From Nephromyces sp. MM_2019 (Eukaryota > Apicomplexa > Aconoidasida > Nephromycida): DNA of 57,600 nucleotides. Shown here piece after piece: positions 48,501-57,600 of this stretch. Numbering within the stretch: position 1 is the first letter of the stretch; every line of letters begins with the position of its first letter. The notes beneath the pieces were generated by a model. It was given only the letters and a program-made list of their open reading frames with translations, had not been told where the DNA came from and ran no database searches. Location: the NCBI GenBank assembly GCA_015657535.1, contig JADHZB010001748.1, positions 21,082 through 78,681 on the forward strand, in the 5' to 3' direction. The position numbers and the translations under genes are program-made.

Positions 48501-49853
48501 AATATGAGGGAGAGAAAGCTTTGGCGTCCATTTCTTTGCCAAACTCCATAGCAAGTAAGTGTGCGTGAATGTGGTGGAATTCTTGTGTGTGAGGAGGGTA
48601 TGTGTGGGTGGGTGTGTGTGTGGGGGGAGTGTGTGCTTGGGTGTGTGGGGGAGGTTTGTATAGGTTGCTGTGTGTTTATGTGTGTACTTTTTTATGTTTA
48701 GGCTTTGTTTGGTGTTGCACACCACTTGGCTCTATATTGTGTGTATGCCTTTGTTTAGAGTATGCCTACAATGGGGGATTTGTCGGACCCGATGGCAGTG
48801 CTGGAGACTCTGCACAGGTATGAAACAGTTAAGCTCTTTACTATAGAGTGATAGATACCCCATTAGCCTTGCAGTGTGTGTGCGTAGTGATTTACCTTAT
48901 ACGCATATGTGTGTGTTGATCATCTTCGTATATATGTGTAAGCTGCTCACCTTTCTGTATGTGTGTGTGTGTGTGCTGGTCCTCTTCCTGTTTATGTATG
49001 TGTGTGTTCATCATCTTCCTGTTTATGTGTCTGCATGTGTTGATCATCTTCTTGCATGTTATGTTTTTGTTTAGGAAAAGCTCACAAACACTAGTATCTT
49101 CCACAATGAAGCTGATTTTCTTGTTCCAAACAGCGGTCCTTTTGAGGTTGGCAAGATTCTGCTAGGGATTGTGTGTGGGAGGATGCTTTTGTGTGCGTCA
49201 TAAAAAAGCATCCGGTAGCTTGTGTGCGTGCTCTATTGTGTATGTGCTACTCTGTGTATGTGCCACATTGTGTGTGTGCCGCGTTGTGTGCCACAGTGTA
49301 TTGTTCAATATTGCGTGTGAGCCAAATTTTTTGTGTGCTACGTTGTGTGTGTGCATTCCTTTGCCCATTAACATGGTAAAATTTTTCACTTTATACATAC
49401 CTAATGCCAGTGAAGAAGATGTGGCATTCTTTGTGACTTGGACTAACTAGAATCAGGTATACAGCCTAGCTATATATGCACACCAAATCTCATCACATAG
49501 AAAGATAACAAAGCTGTGTGCTGCTATTTTCGGTGTATATACACCCACCACACACACTGCCCTCTTCAAGCGGACCAACTCACTTCTCTCTTTTCACCCA
49601 CACTCATCTTTCTCTACGCTCACATATATGCTCACCTATCTCCGCATACACGCATACTCGTCTCTCTTCAAGCACACCCGCGTATGACTCTCTCTCTCCA
49701 AGGACACACAGGTCTCTCTCTCCAAGCAACACACAAATTCTCTCTTTCTACCAGCAGAGCACACTTTTTGCCTTTCAGGCCCTTTTTTTGCGCCATGACG
49801 GCTACCTGGGAGCTATAGGAGCATTCTTAGCCTCCTGTACGTACCCCTCCTGA
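42516..49853 (+). CDS. type II (eukaryotic) pantothenate kinase, 14 exons
   Basis: Exons: 42516-42624, 43130-43240, 43840-43911, 44310-44521, 45164-45223, 45705-45756, 46443-46517, 47066-47150, 47441-47503, 47865-47957, 48373-48554, 48759-48817, 49075-49146 and 49779-49853; 439 aa, all phases matching. The enzyme phosphorylates pantothenate with ATP, the first and usually rate-limiting step of coenzyme A synthesis. Family hallmarks: LDIGGTLAKIVYV (20-32, phosphate-binding), TGGGAYKY (111-118), the DE of KKEDEIQ (E135, aligned with the catalytic Glu of human PANK3), LLVNIGSGVSI, RVTGTCVGGG, ASSFGALYL, SKEDIARSL and LRHDGYLGAIGAF at the C-terminus. An insertion of about 70 residues separates NFYSS from SGPFEALF. 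Exon 4 seems to end at a GC donor. The donors after exon 13 (GTTGGC at 49147, or GTGTGT at 49171) and the exon 3 acceptor are ambiguous. Confidence 0.93.
46200..46305. repeat. TCATCT/TCTTCA pyrimidine-rich trinucleotide-like tract
   Basis: Imperfect TCT/TCA triplet repeat in the pantothenate kinase intron 45757-46442. Open on both strands (Ser-rich or Asp/Glu-rich) only through its composition. Confidence 0.8.
46790..47030. repeat. TG/TGTA dinucleotide-type array with a 50-N gap
   Basis: TGTGTGTATATATGTGTG-type repeats fill the intron before the exon at 47066. Bases 46905-46954 are N, flanked by the same repeat, so the array length is unknown. Confidence 0.9.
46905..46954. other. assembly gap (50 Ns)
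   Basis: Run of N inside a TG-rich intron of the pantothenate kinase gene. No coding sequence is expected to be missing, since the exons on both sides join in phase. Confidence 1.
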
Positions 49854-50830
49854 CGATGAAGCGAAGCCATCCCCCTATTTCCATGAATAGCCTTTCCACT
49901 CAAACAAAGCATGACTTCTTAAGCGATTATGCTTGATGGTCTCTCTCTTCTATGATACTTCAAATTCCCAAATATGAGCCTTTTCCGATTGATCAGCTCT
50001 TTGTCGTGCGTGTATTTTTTTTTCGTATGAAATTTTGCTAGTTTTTTTTAGGTCTAAAAACTTCTTTGTGTCACACACACATGTCCTCTTGTTGAAGAGC
50101 ATCTTGAAACTACCAAAGTGATGATCTTCATTTTTTTCTTGATTTTCAGAGCTTTTTCTGCTCAATAAGCTATTTTCATAACTTAGAAGTTCGCTTATTC
50201 TGCTGCTGCAGCGTAGCTATTGATTTAGCGATATCTTCATACGGGCTTATCATTGTCAATGGTAATTATGCAGCGCTTTGTTCATCAGATTACTTTCTCT
50301 TCATATTCTTCTTCTTTCTCTGTATACACATCTCTCTCCTCCAAGTCCTCCTTTTTTCCCCTTCTTTCTGTTTTTTCTCTTCAAATCTCTGTCTCTTCTT
50401 TCTCTTCACATCTTTCTCATTGTTGGTATCTCTGGTGGTGGCTAGTCTTGTCTCTCATCCCTCCCTCTTCGTNCCCCCCCTCGCGCGCTTTCTTAGATAG
50501 AAAGTAGCTGTATTATAGTAATAAGCGCATCGTGTCTTTAGAAGCTAGCGCTCCACTACTTGTCCGTGCCAAACACGCACACACACACGCCTAAGTGGGA
50601 ATTTTTTTATCTAAGCCGAATTTTTTTTCGCTGCCTATTTTTTGCTGTGTGTGAAGGTCCTGGGATCTCTACTGAGTCTCAATGTGTGCGACTCCACTCT
50701 GGTTGAAGTGTTAAACTGAAGGTGCTGCTGCAAGAAAAGCTTGAGGTCTCACAAGCAGTTCGCATTAGGGGTGTCCTGAGCTGTGCCTATACGCCGTCTC
50801 AATGAGAGTAGTGTATAGAGTGTGAGGGTT
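49854..50830. other. convergent intergenic region with weak coding fragments
   Basis: Lies between the 3' ends of pantothenate kinase (+) and the minus gene ending at 50831. On the minus strand, an ATG near 50249 opens MISPYEDIAKSIATLQQQNK, and a second frame nearby holds SRKSSENQEKNEDHH. On the plus strand, about 50715-50812 reads KVLLQEKLEVSQAVRIRGVL after a frame containing VLGSLLSLNVCDSTLVEVL. The two plus pieces would need a frameshift or a roughly 20-nt intron. One undetermined base (N) is at 50473 next to a C run. Confidence 0.3.
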
Positions 50831-52277
50831 TTATCTGATATTAGGCTGAAGAGCAACACTCATAGCAGTAGTATATACTGAAAGCCTCTTGGCTACTTCT
50901 GCCATCCTTTTCTGTATGTTGCCACAGAATCTCCACACACACAAGATAACCCGCACACATGAAGTGGTTATTACGCTAACAAGTTGAAGGATTTTCGCAC
51001 ACAGTGAATATACGGGGTAAAAATTGTATCTCAAATATGCCAGGCACATCGCACACACAGTGTACCTCAGATATGCAGGGCATATCACACACATATGCCG
51101 TAGATATTTGCACAACAGACATACTAAACACAGTGCTAAGCTGTAGAGATGCAAAGCACGCTTTAACTGTATTCTTCGGTTTTCCTAAGCTCTTTAGTAT
51201 AGAATCTTACAGCCGCCCTCGTGTGCGAGTATGAAGCTTGTCGAACACAGCAAGAACAAATTCATATCGTTGCGCGTGTAGCTGTGTGTATGTTAGTCTC
51301 ATCGGTGTAGCTGCGTGTGTGTTAGTCACACCAGTCCAGCGGTGTGTTTTAGCCTCATCGGGGGGATCTATACAATCATATTGAGTGGTGTAGCTGTGTG
51401 TGCTAGTCTAGCAGTGTAGCTGTGTGTGCTAGCCTCATCAGGGGCATCCATACCATCTTATTGAGTGGGCGTAGCGGTGTGTGTGCTAGTCTCATCTTCA
51501 GCGAGGAAACACATATTACCTGTAGGTCTAGTGAACTTTGCTCCACGTTTAGGTATCTTGAGGCTGTAGACCTGCGTGTTCAGCCTGCACAGGCTTGAGC
51601 AGCCGAAAGCGTGTGTGAAACCTTCCACACACCATCAATGGATAGCTCTTAGCTTGTCTCGTGTGTAGTTCTACCCTAGAGGCTGGATTCTTCTAGTAGG
51701 CACACAAACTGAGATAGTTAGCAGCCGCTGAGCTCCCAGAATGCAATGCATGCACGCACAAGCACACGCACACACAGGAGTGAAAAGAAGATATGCAGGA
51801 GATTTTACCTACTCTGTGTGCACTTCCTGGCGCACGCATCAGCCTAACTAACCACACAAAGCGTCTCAACCATGCGAAAAATCCTCAGAATCACACACAG
51901 TTAAAACCACGGGACACACACACATACTACACAATGCCCACATCCTACTCTTAATGCAAACACTGCCCGGGAAAGCAACACACTGCCTCGCACTCCCCTC
52001 CGTAGCATAAACCATCAATAGACTTCAAGAGTAGACCGCGGGTATACCTGGCTGTTCTAGTGTGTAAGAGTCAGCTATGGAAATATCTTCTGCGGTATCC
52101 TGTATGTGCGATTTGAAAGGGCGCATCTAAGACTCACACACACGCTACCACACACGCTTACACACACGCACCCAAGCACACACATGCATGCGTGAAATGA
52201 AACAAGGGGAAGGAAGTGAAGCTTCACTTCTCTGGATCATGTGCATTTACCTGCTTTTTCATCCAAAATCTTCTCAT
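50831..52277 (-). CDS. small multi-exon gene, unidentified
   Basis: Minus-strand exons: 52251-52277 (ATG; MRRFWMKKQ), 52048-52099 (DTAEDISIADSYTLEQP), 51675-51732 (RLLTISVCVPTRRIQPL), 51520-51584 (LNTQVYSLKIPKRGAKFTRP), 51211-51281 (RYEFVLAVFDKLHTRTRGRL) and 50831-50930 (FCGNIQKRMAEVAKRLSVYT, ending LQPNIR and TAA). Splice phases agree for exons 1-4 and for 5-6. Exon 4 leaves in phase 1 but exon 5 enters in phase 0, so one exon, lying in the repeat-filled interval 51282-51519, is missing or a border is wrong. Donors include GTAAAT, GTATAC, GTAATA and GTAAGA. The product is small and basic, with no domain recognised. Introns are TG-rich on the sense strand. Confidence 0.5.
51265..51500. repeat. 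intronic minisatellite repeating a splice-acceptor-like motif
   Basis: On the minus strand the unit is roughly GATGAGGCTAGCACACACAGCTACAC, present about four to five times with spacers. The copy at the left end serves as the acceptor of the exon 51211-51281, so each copy carries a near-identical potential 3' splice site. Confidence 0.55.
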
Positions 52278-52429
52278 TCCCAACTCTTCTCTCTAGCGGG
52301 GAAAACTGGCTAAAACCATCGCTTTTCCCCGTTTATACTACTAAAGCCTTCCCAATTGACGTCTTGATAAGACGCACACAGTCAAGGCAGGTAATTATAG
52401 GTGTGTGTAGAGACTAGCGTTGTGTGTAT

Positions 52430-52625
52430 GGAATTTCAAAGCGTTTTGCTACGGGATCAGAGGTATATATGCAGCGTCAAAAGGGGTAGCTAGAGAATGG
52501 GAGGCGTGTGTAGAATGCAAAGGTGTGTATTTAGAGTATCAGAGGCGTGTGTAGAGTGCAAAGGTGTCTGTGTTTAGAGTATCAGAAGTGTGTGTAGAGT
52601 AAGCAAGGGTGTGTGTACACCCTCA
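52430..52625. repeat. tandem repeat, about 45-55 nt unit, 3 copies
   Basis: Copies of GGCGTGTGTAGAGTGCAAAG followed by GTGTATTTAGAGTATCAGA-like sequence lie between the stop of the TXNDC9-like gene (52684, minus) and the start of the next minus gene (52277). Confidence 0.6.
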
Positions 52626-52683
52626 TAGAGCGCTTTAGATTTGACATCACTGCAGGATCACAGAAGTGTGCGAAGTTAGCCCT

Positions 52684-55489
52684 TTAAGGCTGATAATCTT
52701 CAATCACTCCCCATTTGCCCAGCGAAGCTTCCAGATCCTCAGTAGTGTAATCATCGCCTGCGTAAGAGAGGAATCAACACACACACAATATCGAAAATAC
52801 TCCACGTGTTACTACAGAAGAGAATGCTGTACAAGGACAAGCGCGCACGCCGAATATAGGAGCTAAGAGCTGGCATTGAACTGCTCATCAGCATCAAGGC
52901 TACGACCCGTTGCTTCACACACACCACACACACGCAAGCCACTCCCTTTAATGAGAGTAGCCATACCATTAGTACCCCCCAGAATCTTGCAGCCTACGTA
53001 GCTTGCTCTCCCAATGCTTACCGCCAAGCTCGTCTAGGCCAACGATCGAGTGCTCCGTCTTGCCTTCTTTTATTAGCATTACCTAAGCAGAAACTGCAGT
53101 ATCACTGAGCAGCTGAATCACATACACACGAGCTAAACAGGGGCACACACATAAGCTAAAGAGGGACACACACGCATGAAATAAACACACATGCATAAGC
53201 TAACCAGAGGTACACTCACGAGCTAAAAAAAGACAATGGAATCAGTTAAAAATGCACACACACACATGAGCTAAATAGACACACACACACACACAAGTTA
53301 AACAGAGGAACTTCACAAGCAGCTTCGCATGTCCATATGTAAAGTTTAGCATAGCACCTTCAGCGTTGTATGACAGCATTTATAGAGCGAAATTTCCCAC
53401 GCACACACACACACAAAGACACACAAACAGGCTAGCCCTCCCCATTCAACAAGAGATACAGAAAGCAGCTATCCTTAGCTTACTGTTGGGATGCACCATA
53501 TCTTCAGCCCTAAACACACACAGGAACAAGGATGAGAACGACTAATACATACATAGTAGTGACTGTGGTGATGGGGGTAGGGTATATAGAGTGGATTACT
53601 GTATCGCAGAAGACTTAGAAGCAAAAGTGTATCTACAGATATTTAAGTGTATGCACAAACATGGGAGTATATATAAACACATAGGAGTGCAGTGAGTGCA
53701 GGTACATACATGAAAGCGTATGTACACACAGACACAACTTGATCTACACACATCAGTGTATGCACGCACGCCCATCTGTGTGTAGGCTATGTTGCTCAGA
53801 ATTTTCTATAATCCAACAAACTTAAACTTATAATTTCACTCATTTCTGATGGGAAACATACACATTCTACATGAGGATGCCTTACACGTCCTCTGAAATT
53901 ACGTACACAGAAAAACAGGTGTACGTACAGCGAGCTACAACGAGTAAACACACCCTGTATAAAGGTGAGAGGGAAAATGAGATAGAAAGCATACTTTCAT
54001 TCAAGTACACACATCTACTTCAAATGCATATAATCACCTCAATAATGTGGAAAGTGGCTTCAAGCCGTGTGTATAGATTGCACGTATGTGTGTGCAGACC
54101 ACATGCGTGTATTAGTACGCTAGATGTGTGCAGAACAAACGTGTGTAGATTACATATGGGTGAATGGCATACACACACACGCAAATACTTACTGTCACAG
54201 AGGAATTGGGATTTCTCAGCATTCACCTTCACAAAACGAGTTGAAAAATGTTTGCCTGCAAGCGCCTCAAGGTGCTTATCCATGACTAAGCATCTTCTAG
54301 CGCTGTCTCTGTAGAAATGTGCAACCTGAGCAAATCCACACACACGGTATACGTCTTGAAAAGGGACAATCTACACACACAGCATAGAGCTTGAAGAGAG
54401 CAAAAACCCACATACACAATATATAGCTTCAAGAAGCTCAGAATCAATGCTTTCCCAGCATTAAACTCAGACTATAAACATCAAGGCACACACAGTAAAA
54501 GCCACAACTTTCAGGGCCAGAACCGCTTAAAAACGCAGCAAAACTGCTATAAATTATAGCTGTGTGTTCCTGTGTCGATCTGTCTTGAGCCATGAGTGCA
54601 TCTGCTCCTGTGTGCGTGCGTGCATGCCTCCCTTGAGTGTATGCAATTACTATCAGCCAAAGATATTATATTCACAATCGAGTCGAGAGGAGATTTCTAA
54701 AGCTATAGAGCCTCAACCAAAGCTTCATGGCTTGCCGAACACACAGACAAACAAATTTAACAAAAAAGCCTTCATCATCTCCTAGTTGCAACTACAAACT
54801 CAGCATCCCCTCTTTGAAGATACACTTTCCTAGATCTTTCAATACTTGCTTAGTTCAGTGTGTGTTTGAAACTCTATTAGTTTATACCGATATATCCCAG
54901 AACACTATTCTCTAGTGCGGCTAAGATTTACTGCTTCATCTTCTATTCTACTTTCGGTTAGCATCAATAACATGCTCTACATTTTCACTCAAATCTTCCA
55001 CCTATACACCTCCTATTCCTCCTCCTTTTTTGTCCAACAAACCCTCTGTATATAATGACGCACCCACCATCAACGCACCACTGTATACGTCACAATCTAC
55101 TCTCCCCCAACCATCAAGACACCACTGTATACATCACAACCCCCACTCCCTACCAATGCATACATCACAACCCATCCCCCTCAGTAGCTTTTCCCACCCT
55201 ACTGCACCATATATTTCGAGTCTTTTGCTGCTTTAAAGAAATCTTTCTGATCTGTCAGCATTGTGAGGGTTCCATGGCCTGCCTGCGTGAAAGTATCACG
55301 TTTTTTCCTCATCTCCTTCATCTTCGCGAGCCTTCTTTCTCTGAGAAGCTCAAGATCATCATCTTTGAGGTTGTTATACCGTTCAATTTGCTCATCAAGC
55401 CTCTCCTCCTGCTCCTCCAGCGCTCTCTGCACAGATTGGCCGACTTTTTCGAGGATATCCGCCTCTGATAAAGCGGGGTAGGGGGTCAT
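52684..55489 (-). CDS. TXNDC9/phosducin-like thioredoxin-fold protein, 5 exons
   Basis: Minus-strand exons 55208-55489, 54193-54325, 53484-53509 (26-nt microexon), 53022-53082 and 52684-52757 join in phase and give 191 aa. The N-terminal half is a charged helix (ILEKVGQSVQRALEEQEERL) followed by DDDLELLRERRLAKMKEMRK and a GHG turn. The C-terminal half is a thioredoxin fold: VAHFYRDSARRCLVMDKHL (one Cys, C106, no CXXC, as in TXNDC9), VKVNAEKSQFLCDR, LKIWCIPT with the cis-Pro (P146), then LIKEGKTEHSIVGLDELGGD and TTEDLEASLG. TXNDC9 and PhLP3-type proteins modulate the CCT chaperonin in tubulin and actin folding, acting in the cytosol. The length is slightly below that of human TXNDC9 because the C-terminal tail is short. 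Confidence 0.95.
53110..53310. repeat. intronic CA-rich minisatellite, unit about 35 nt
   Basis: Repeated CACACACATAAGCTAAACAG-like units fill the TXNDC9-like gene intron 53083-53483. On the sense (minus) strand this is TG-rich. Confidence 0.6.
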
Positions 55490-55539
55490 TCTGCTTCGTG
55501 GGGGGGGGGTGAGGAGGTGAAAGTATTGTGTGATTGCTG

Positions 55540-55670
55540 GGGGGTGGAATAAATGTCTAATGGTTTGGGGTGGTAGAATAAATATCTAATTGTGGGGGTA
55601 GAATAAATGTCTAATGGCTGGCGGGAGTGGAATAAATGTTAAATCGCTGGGGGGGGCTTGGAATATCTCG
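55540..55670. repeat. tandem array, about 30-nt unit, 4 copies, upstream of the TXNDC9-like gene
   Basis: Four copies of GGAATAAATGTCTAATGG with intervening G-rich sequence (CTGGGGGG) start about 50 bp upstream of the ATG at 55489. The position would be the promoter or 5' UTR of the minus-strand gene. Whether it has a regulatory role is unknown. Confidence 0.75.
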
Positions 55671-55983
55671 TGTACTCCCTGTGGGTGGGGTTTTTAGGAT
55701 ATATAAAAGGAGAGAAGGCTGAGTGGATTGCAGAGAAGGGGGGAACACACACGCATTTGGGGCGATTAGACTATTGGACTTTGATGACGGGAGAGTTGGG
55801 AAAGAAGATGCGGTAGGGCAACACTATAAAGGCGTTGGCCTTCCTCAGTTAAGAAGGTTGAAGTGGTGGGAAGAAGAGGGAGAAATCTCCAGAAAACAGC
55901 GAAAAATGCCTTTATTTCATAAAATTTGCCCAACTAACATCCTCTGCAGTAGTGGGGTGTATAGAGGAGGGTGTGTGCTTGAC

Positions 55984-56075
55984 TTTGAAGATTTGAAGAG
56001 GAAGTTCAGGACATCTTCTAGTTCTATAGCTCTTGTGGTTTTGGTGGATCTCATTCGAGTTGTGCATGCCATTTT
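55984..56075 (-). CDS. possible histone-fold (TAF13-like) exon
   Basis: Between acceptor TTGTACACAG and a weak GTCAAG donor the minus strand reads KMACTTRMRSTKTTRAIELE then DVLNFLFKSSK. The spacing of MRS...R.IELEDVLNFLFK resembles the alpha2-loop-alpha3 part of TAF13/Spt3-type histone folds, where an ED(I/V) motif is followed by a hydrophobic helix. No exon for the preceding helix was found, and the plus strand is also open here (129 codons, 55723-56112), so this is tentative. Confidence 0.25.
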
Positions 56076-56112
56076 CTGTGTACAAGACGTGTGTGTGTAC
56101 GTAAGTATGTAG

Positions 56113-57600
56113 TATAGTGAGGCTAGCCGCATAACTTGTGGGGTTGTGTGATGCTGTCTGATTTTTTGTGGGAAGAGGGAGTGTGCTGAGGGGGAATGTG
56201 GAGGGTGCGGTTTTCAGTCGGTGCAGGCTCATTGGGTAAACGCCGGAGAACGCCTGTGTGTGTTCGTAGTTGCTTGGTTGCGTGTGTGTGGGAATCTTGT
56301 TTGTGTGAGCAGCTGGATGTGTGTGTTGCCGTGTGTACAAGAGTAAGTTGATGTGTGTGTTGCCGTGTGTACGAGAGTAAGTTGATGTGTGTGTCTATGA
56401 GAGAGTTCGATGATGTGCGCCTGTGTATCAGCTAGCTGTGGTATGTGCATGGCTGTGCACACAAAAGATCCAGTCTATGAGCTAGGTCATGTGTGTGGTT
56501 GCATGTGGTGCCGTACCTAAGCGAGTCAGCTCGCGTGCGCTTCCCCTCTAGCTGTGATAGGGATACATATCGGGTGCACACAGCCCTATAACTTTGCCTG
56601 TGGATTAGATAGAAGCGGCCTGTAGAGATTCTAAGGGGATGGAGGCTCCGCGGCTATGTGTGTGTGTACGTTTGCACACACATTCTTTTATATTACCAAG
56701 CTTCGAGGGTTTTTGATATATTGCGCAGTATTGTGTGTGTCATCTGCGATTTACTATGAACATGAAGTGGAGATTTGTGTGTGAGTGTTTGCGCCTACTT
56801 TCCGTCTTTTTTTTGCTAACGGAGCCACTCTAATAAGCGATTGCAGCGTGTGTATTTATAATAGGATGTAAAGCAGCCACACACACAAACACTCAAGCAA
56901 TCACAGAGTCAAACACAAGCGGACACACACAAAGAGAAGTACACAAAGAGGTACACACACAGATGCATACACAAACATATACACACCAACACACACACCG
57001 ACACACACACCTACATACATACACACAAGGCTAACTCACACACACACATGCAAAGGGGGTAATTGTCAGTCATTCTCTTCGAATCTCACAGATCATCAGT
57101 ATGCTGAAAACCCACCCTTAAAAGCTTCATTGCGATTGCAGCAATTGAAACCTTCTACATACTTGGTTCCACACCAAGCACACGCCCATGATCTGATGAA
57201 CACACACATCCCTCCTACCCGACACCTATGTACTCGCATCATCCCTCCTACCCGACACCCACACACACACACACCTCTCATGGTCAGCGCGCGCGTACAC
57301 GCACATATTACCGCCAACGCACTTCATGCACACAGCCCCCCCAAACTCATCCCTTCTCGCCGCCCACACCACCATCATCTCCCAAGCCCGCCGTCGTACT
57401 AGACACCATCCTCCACACACTTGCCCCCCCCAATGTCTCTTAGTTAAGCCACAAAGACATCTTACACACGCATTCGCCCTGTAGTGCACTTAGATTGTCA
57501 CACCAAGAGTGTACACACGCACACCCCCCTGGCAAACTGTACTCCCTGCTCTTCCCGTCTTCCCAGTTTAAAAATATTTCGCACTCGTGAAAAGCGTGTG
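56113..57600. other. TG/CA-rich DNA; weak plus-strand coding candidate at about 57.07-57.20 kb
   Basis: 56.1-56.5 kb is TG-rich on the plus strand and 56.87-57.45 kb CA-rich. A plus frame near 57.07-57.20 kb reads FSSNLTDHQYAENPPLKASL then RLQQLKPSTYLVPHQAHAHD before passing into CA-repeat translation. It may be an exon of a gene running off the window. Nothing else could be supported. Confidence 0.25.

Noticed and set aside
55723..56112. 129-codon plus-strand ORF
   Set aside because: No family resemblance and no splice sites. It overlaps the more motif-like minus-strand segment, though neither is well supported.
1..57600. tRNA, rRNA, CRISPR array or intact transposable element
   Set aside because: Looked for cloverleaf arms, conserved rRNA blocks, direct repeats with constant spacers, terminal inverted repeats and reverse transcriptase or transposase motifs by eye. 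None was seen. A tRNAscan or RepeatMasker run would be decisive.

Overview
The window is intron-dense nuclear DNA from a eukaryote. Reading frames are broken every 50-250 nt by GT-AG introns of roughly 50-1000 nt. Donors are mostly GTAAGN/GTGNGN and acceptors are pyrimidine-rich and end in CAG/TAG. The DNA is AT-rich and full of strand-polarised TG/CA tracts and short minisatellites. No operon, rRNA, tRNA, CRISPR array or complete transposon was seen. Three genes are recognisable: an Obg-family GTPase, a eukaryotic-type (type II) pantothenate kinase and a TXNDC9/phosducin-like thioredoxin-fold protein. Together with Ser-rich low-complexity exons and long TG-rich introns they suit a unicellular protist, and my best guess is an apicomplexan or other alveolate. 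The species cannot be fixed from this sequence.

Layout: 0.9-1.6 kb, a Ser-rich exon (-). 2.1-7.4 kb, a chain of phase-compatible minus-strand exons, one carrying an IQ (calmodulin-binding) motif, probably one large gene. 8.6-18.4 kb, mostly featureless AT-rich DNA with degenerate tandem repeats and weak ORFs. 18.4-26.8 kb, the Obg GTPase (+, 12 exons), with a gapped CTTCTC-type array in an intron. 27.7-30.0 kb, weak candidates and a charged minus-strand exon broken at a G10 tract. 30.7-33.0 kb, a small 5-exon gene (+). 33.8-35.0 kb, a long Ser-rich exon (-), head-to-head with a 3-exon gene (+) at 35.2-36.1 kb. 37.0-37.4 kb and 38.8-40.7 kb, two further small plus-strand genes. 42.5-49.9 kb, pantothenate kinase (+, 14 exons). 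50.8-52.3 kb, an unidentified small gene (-). 52.7-55.5 kb, the TXNDC9-like gene (-, 5 exons including a 26-nt microexon), preceded by a tandem array. 55.9-57.6 kb, a weak histone-fold-like exon and TG/CA-rich DNA.

The three named genes belong to unrelated housekeeping processes: ribosome assembly or organelle GTPase, coenzyme A synthesis, and chaperonin/tubulin folding. No shared pathway is implied. Exon models were built by hand from splice-site phase and, for the three named genes, family alignment. The unnamed genes rest on reading-frame coherence and splice phase only. The most unusual sequence-level feature is that TG repeats lie on the sense strand of introns, so repeat polarity tracks the direction of transcription, and many long introns are internally minisatellite-like.
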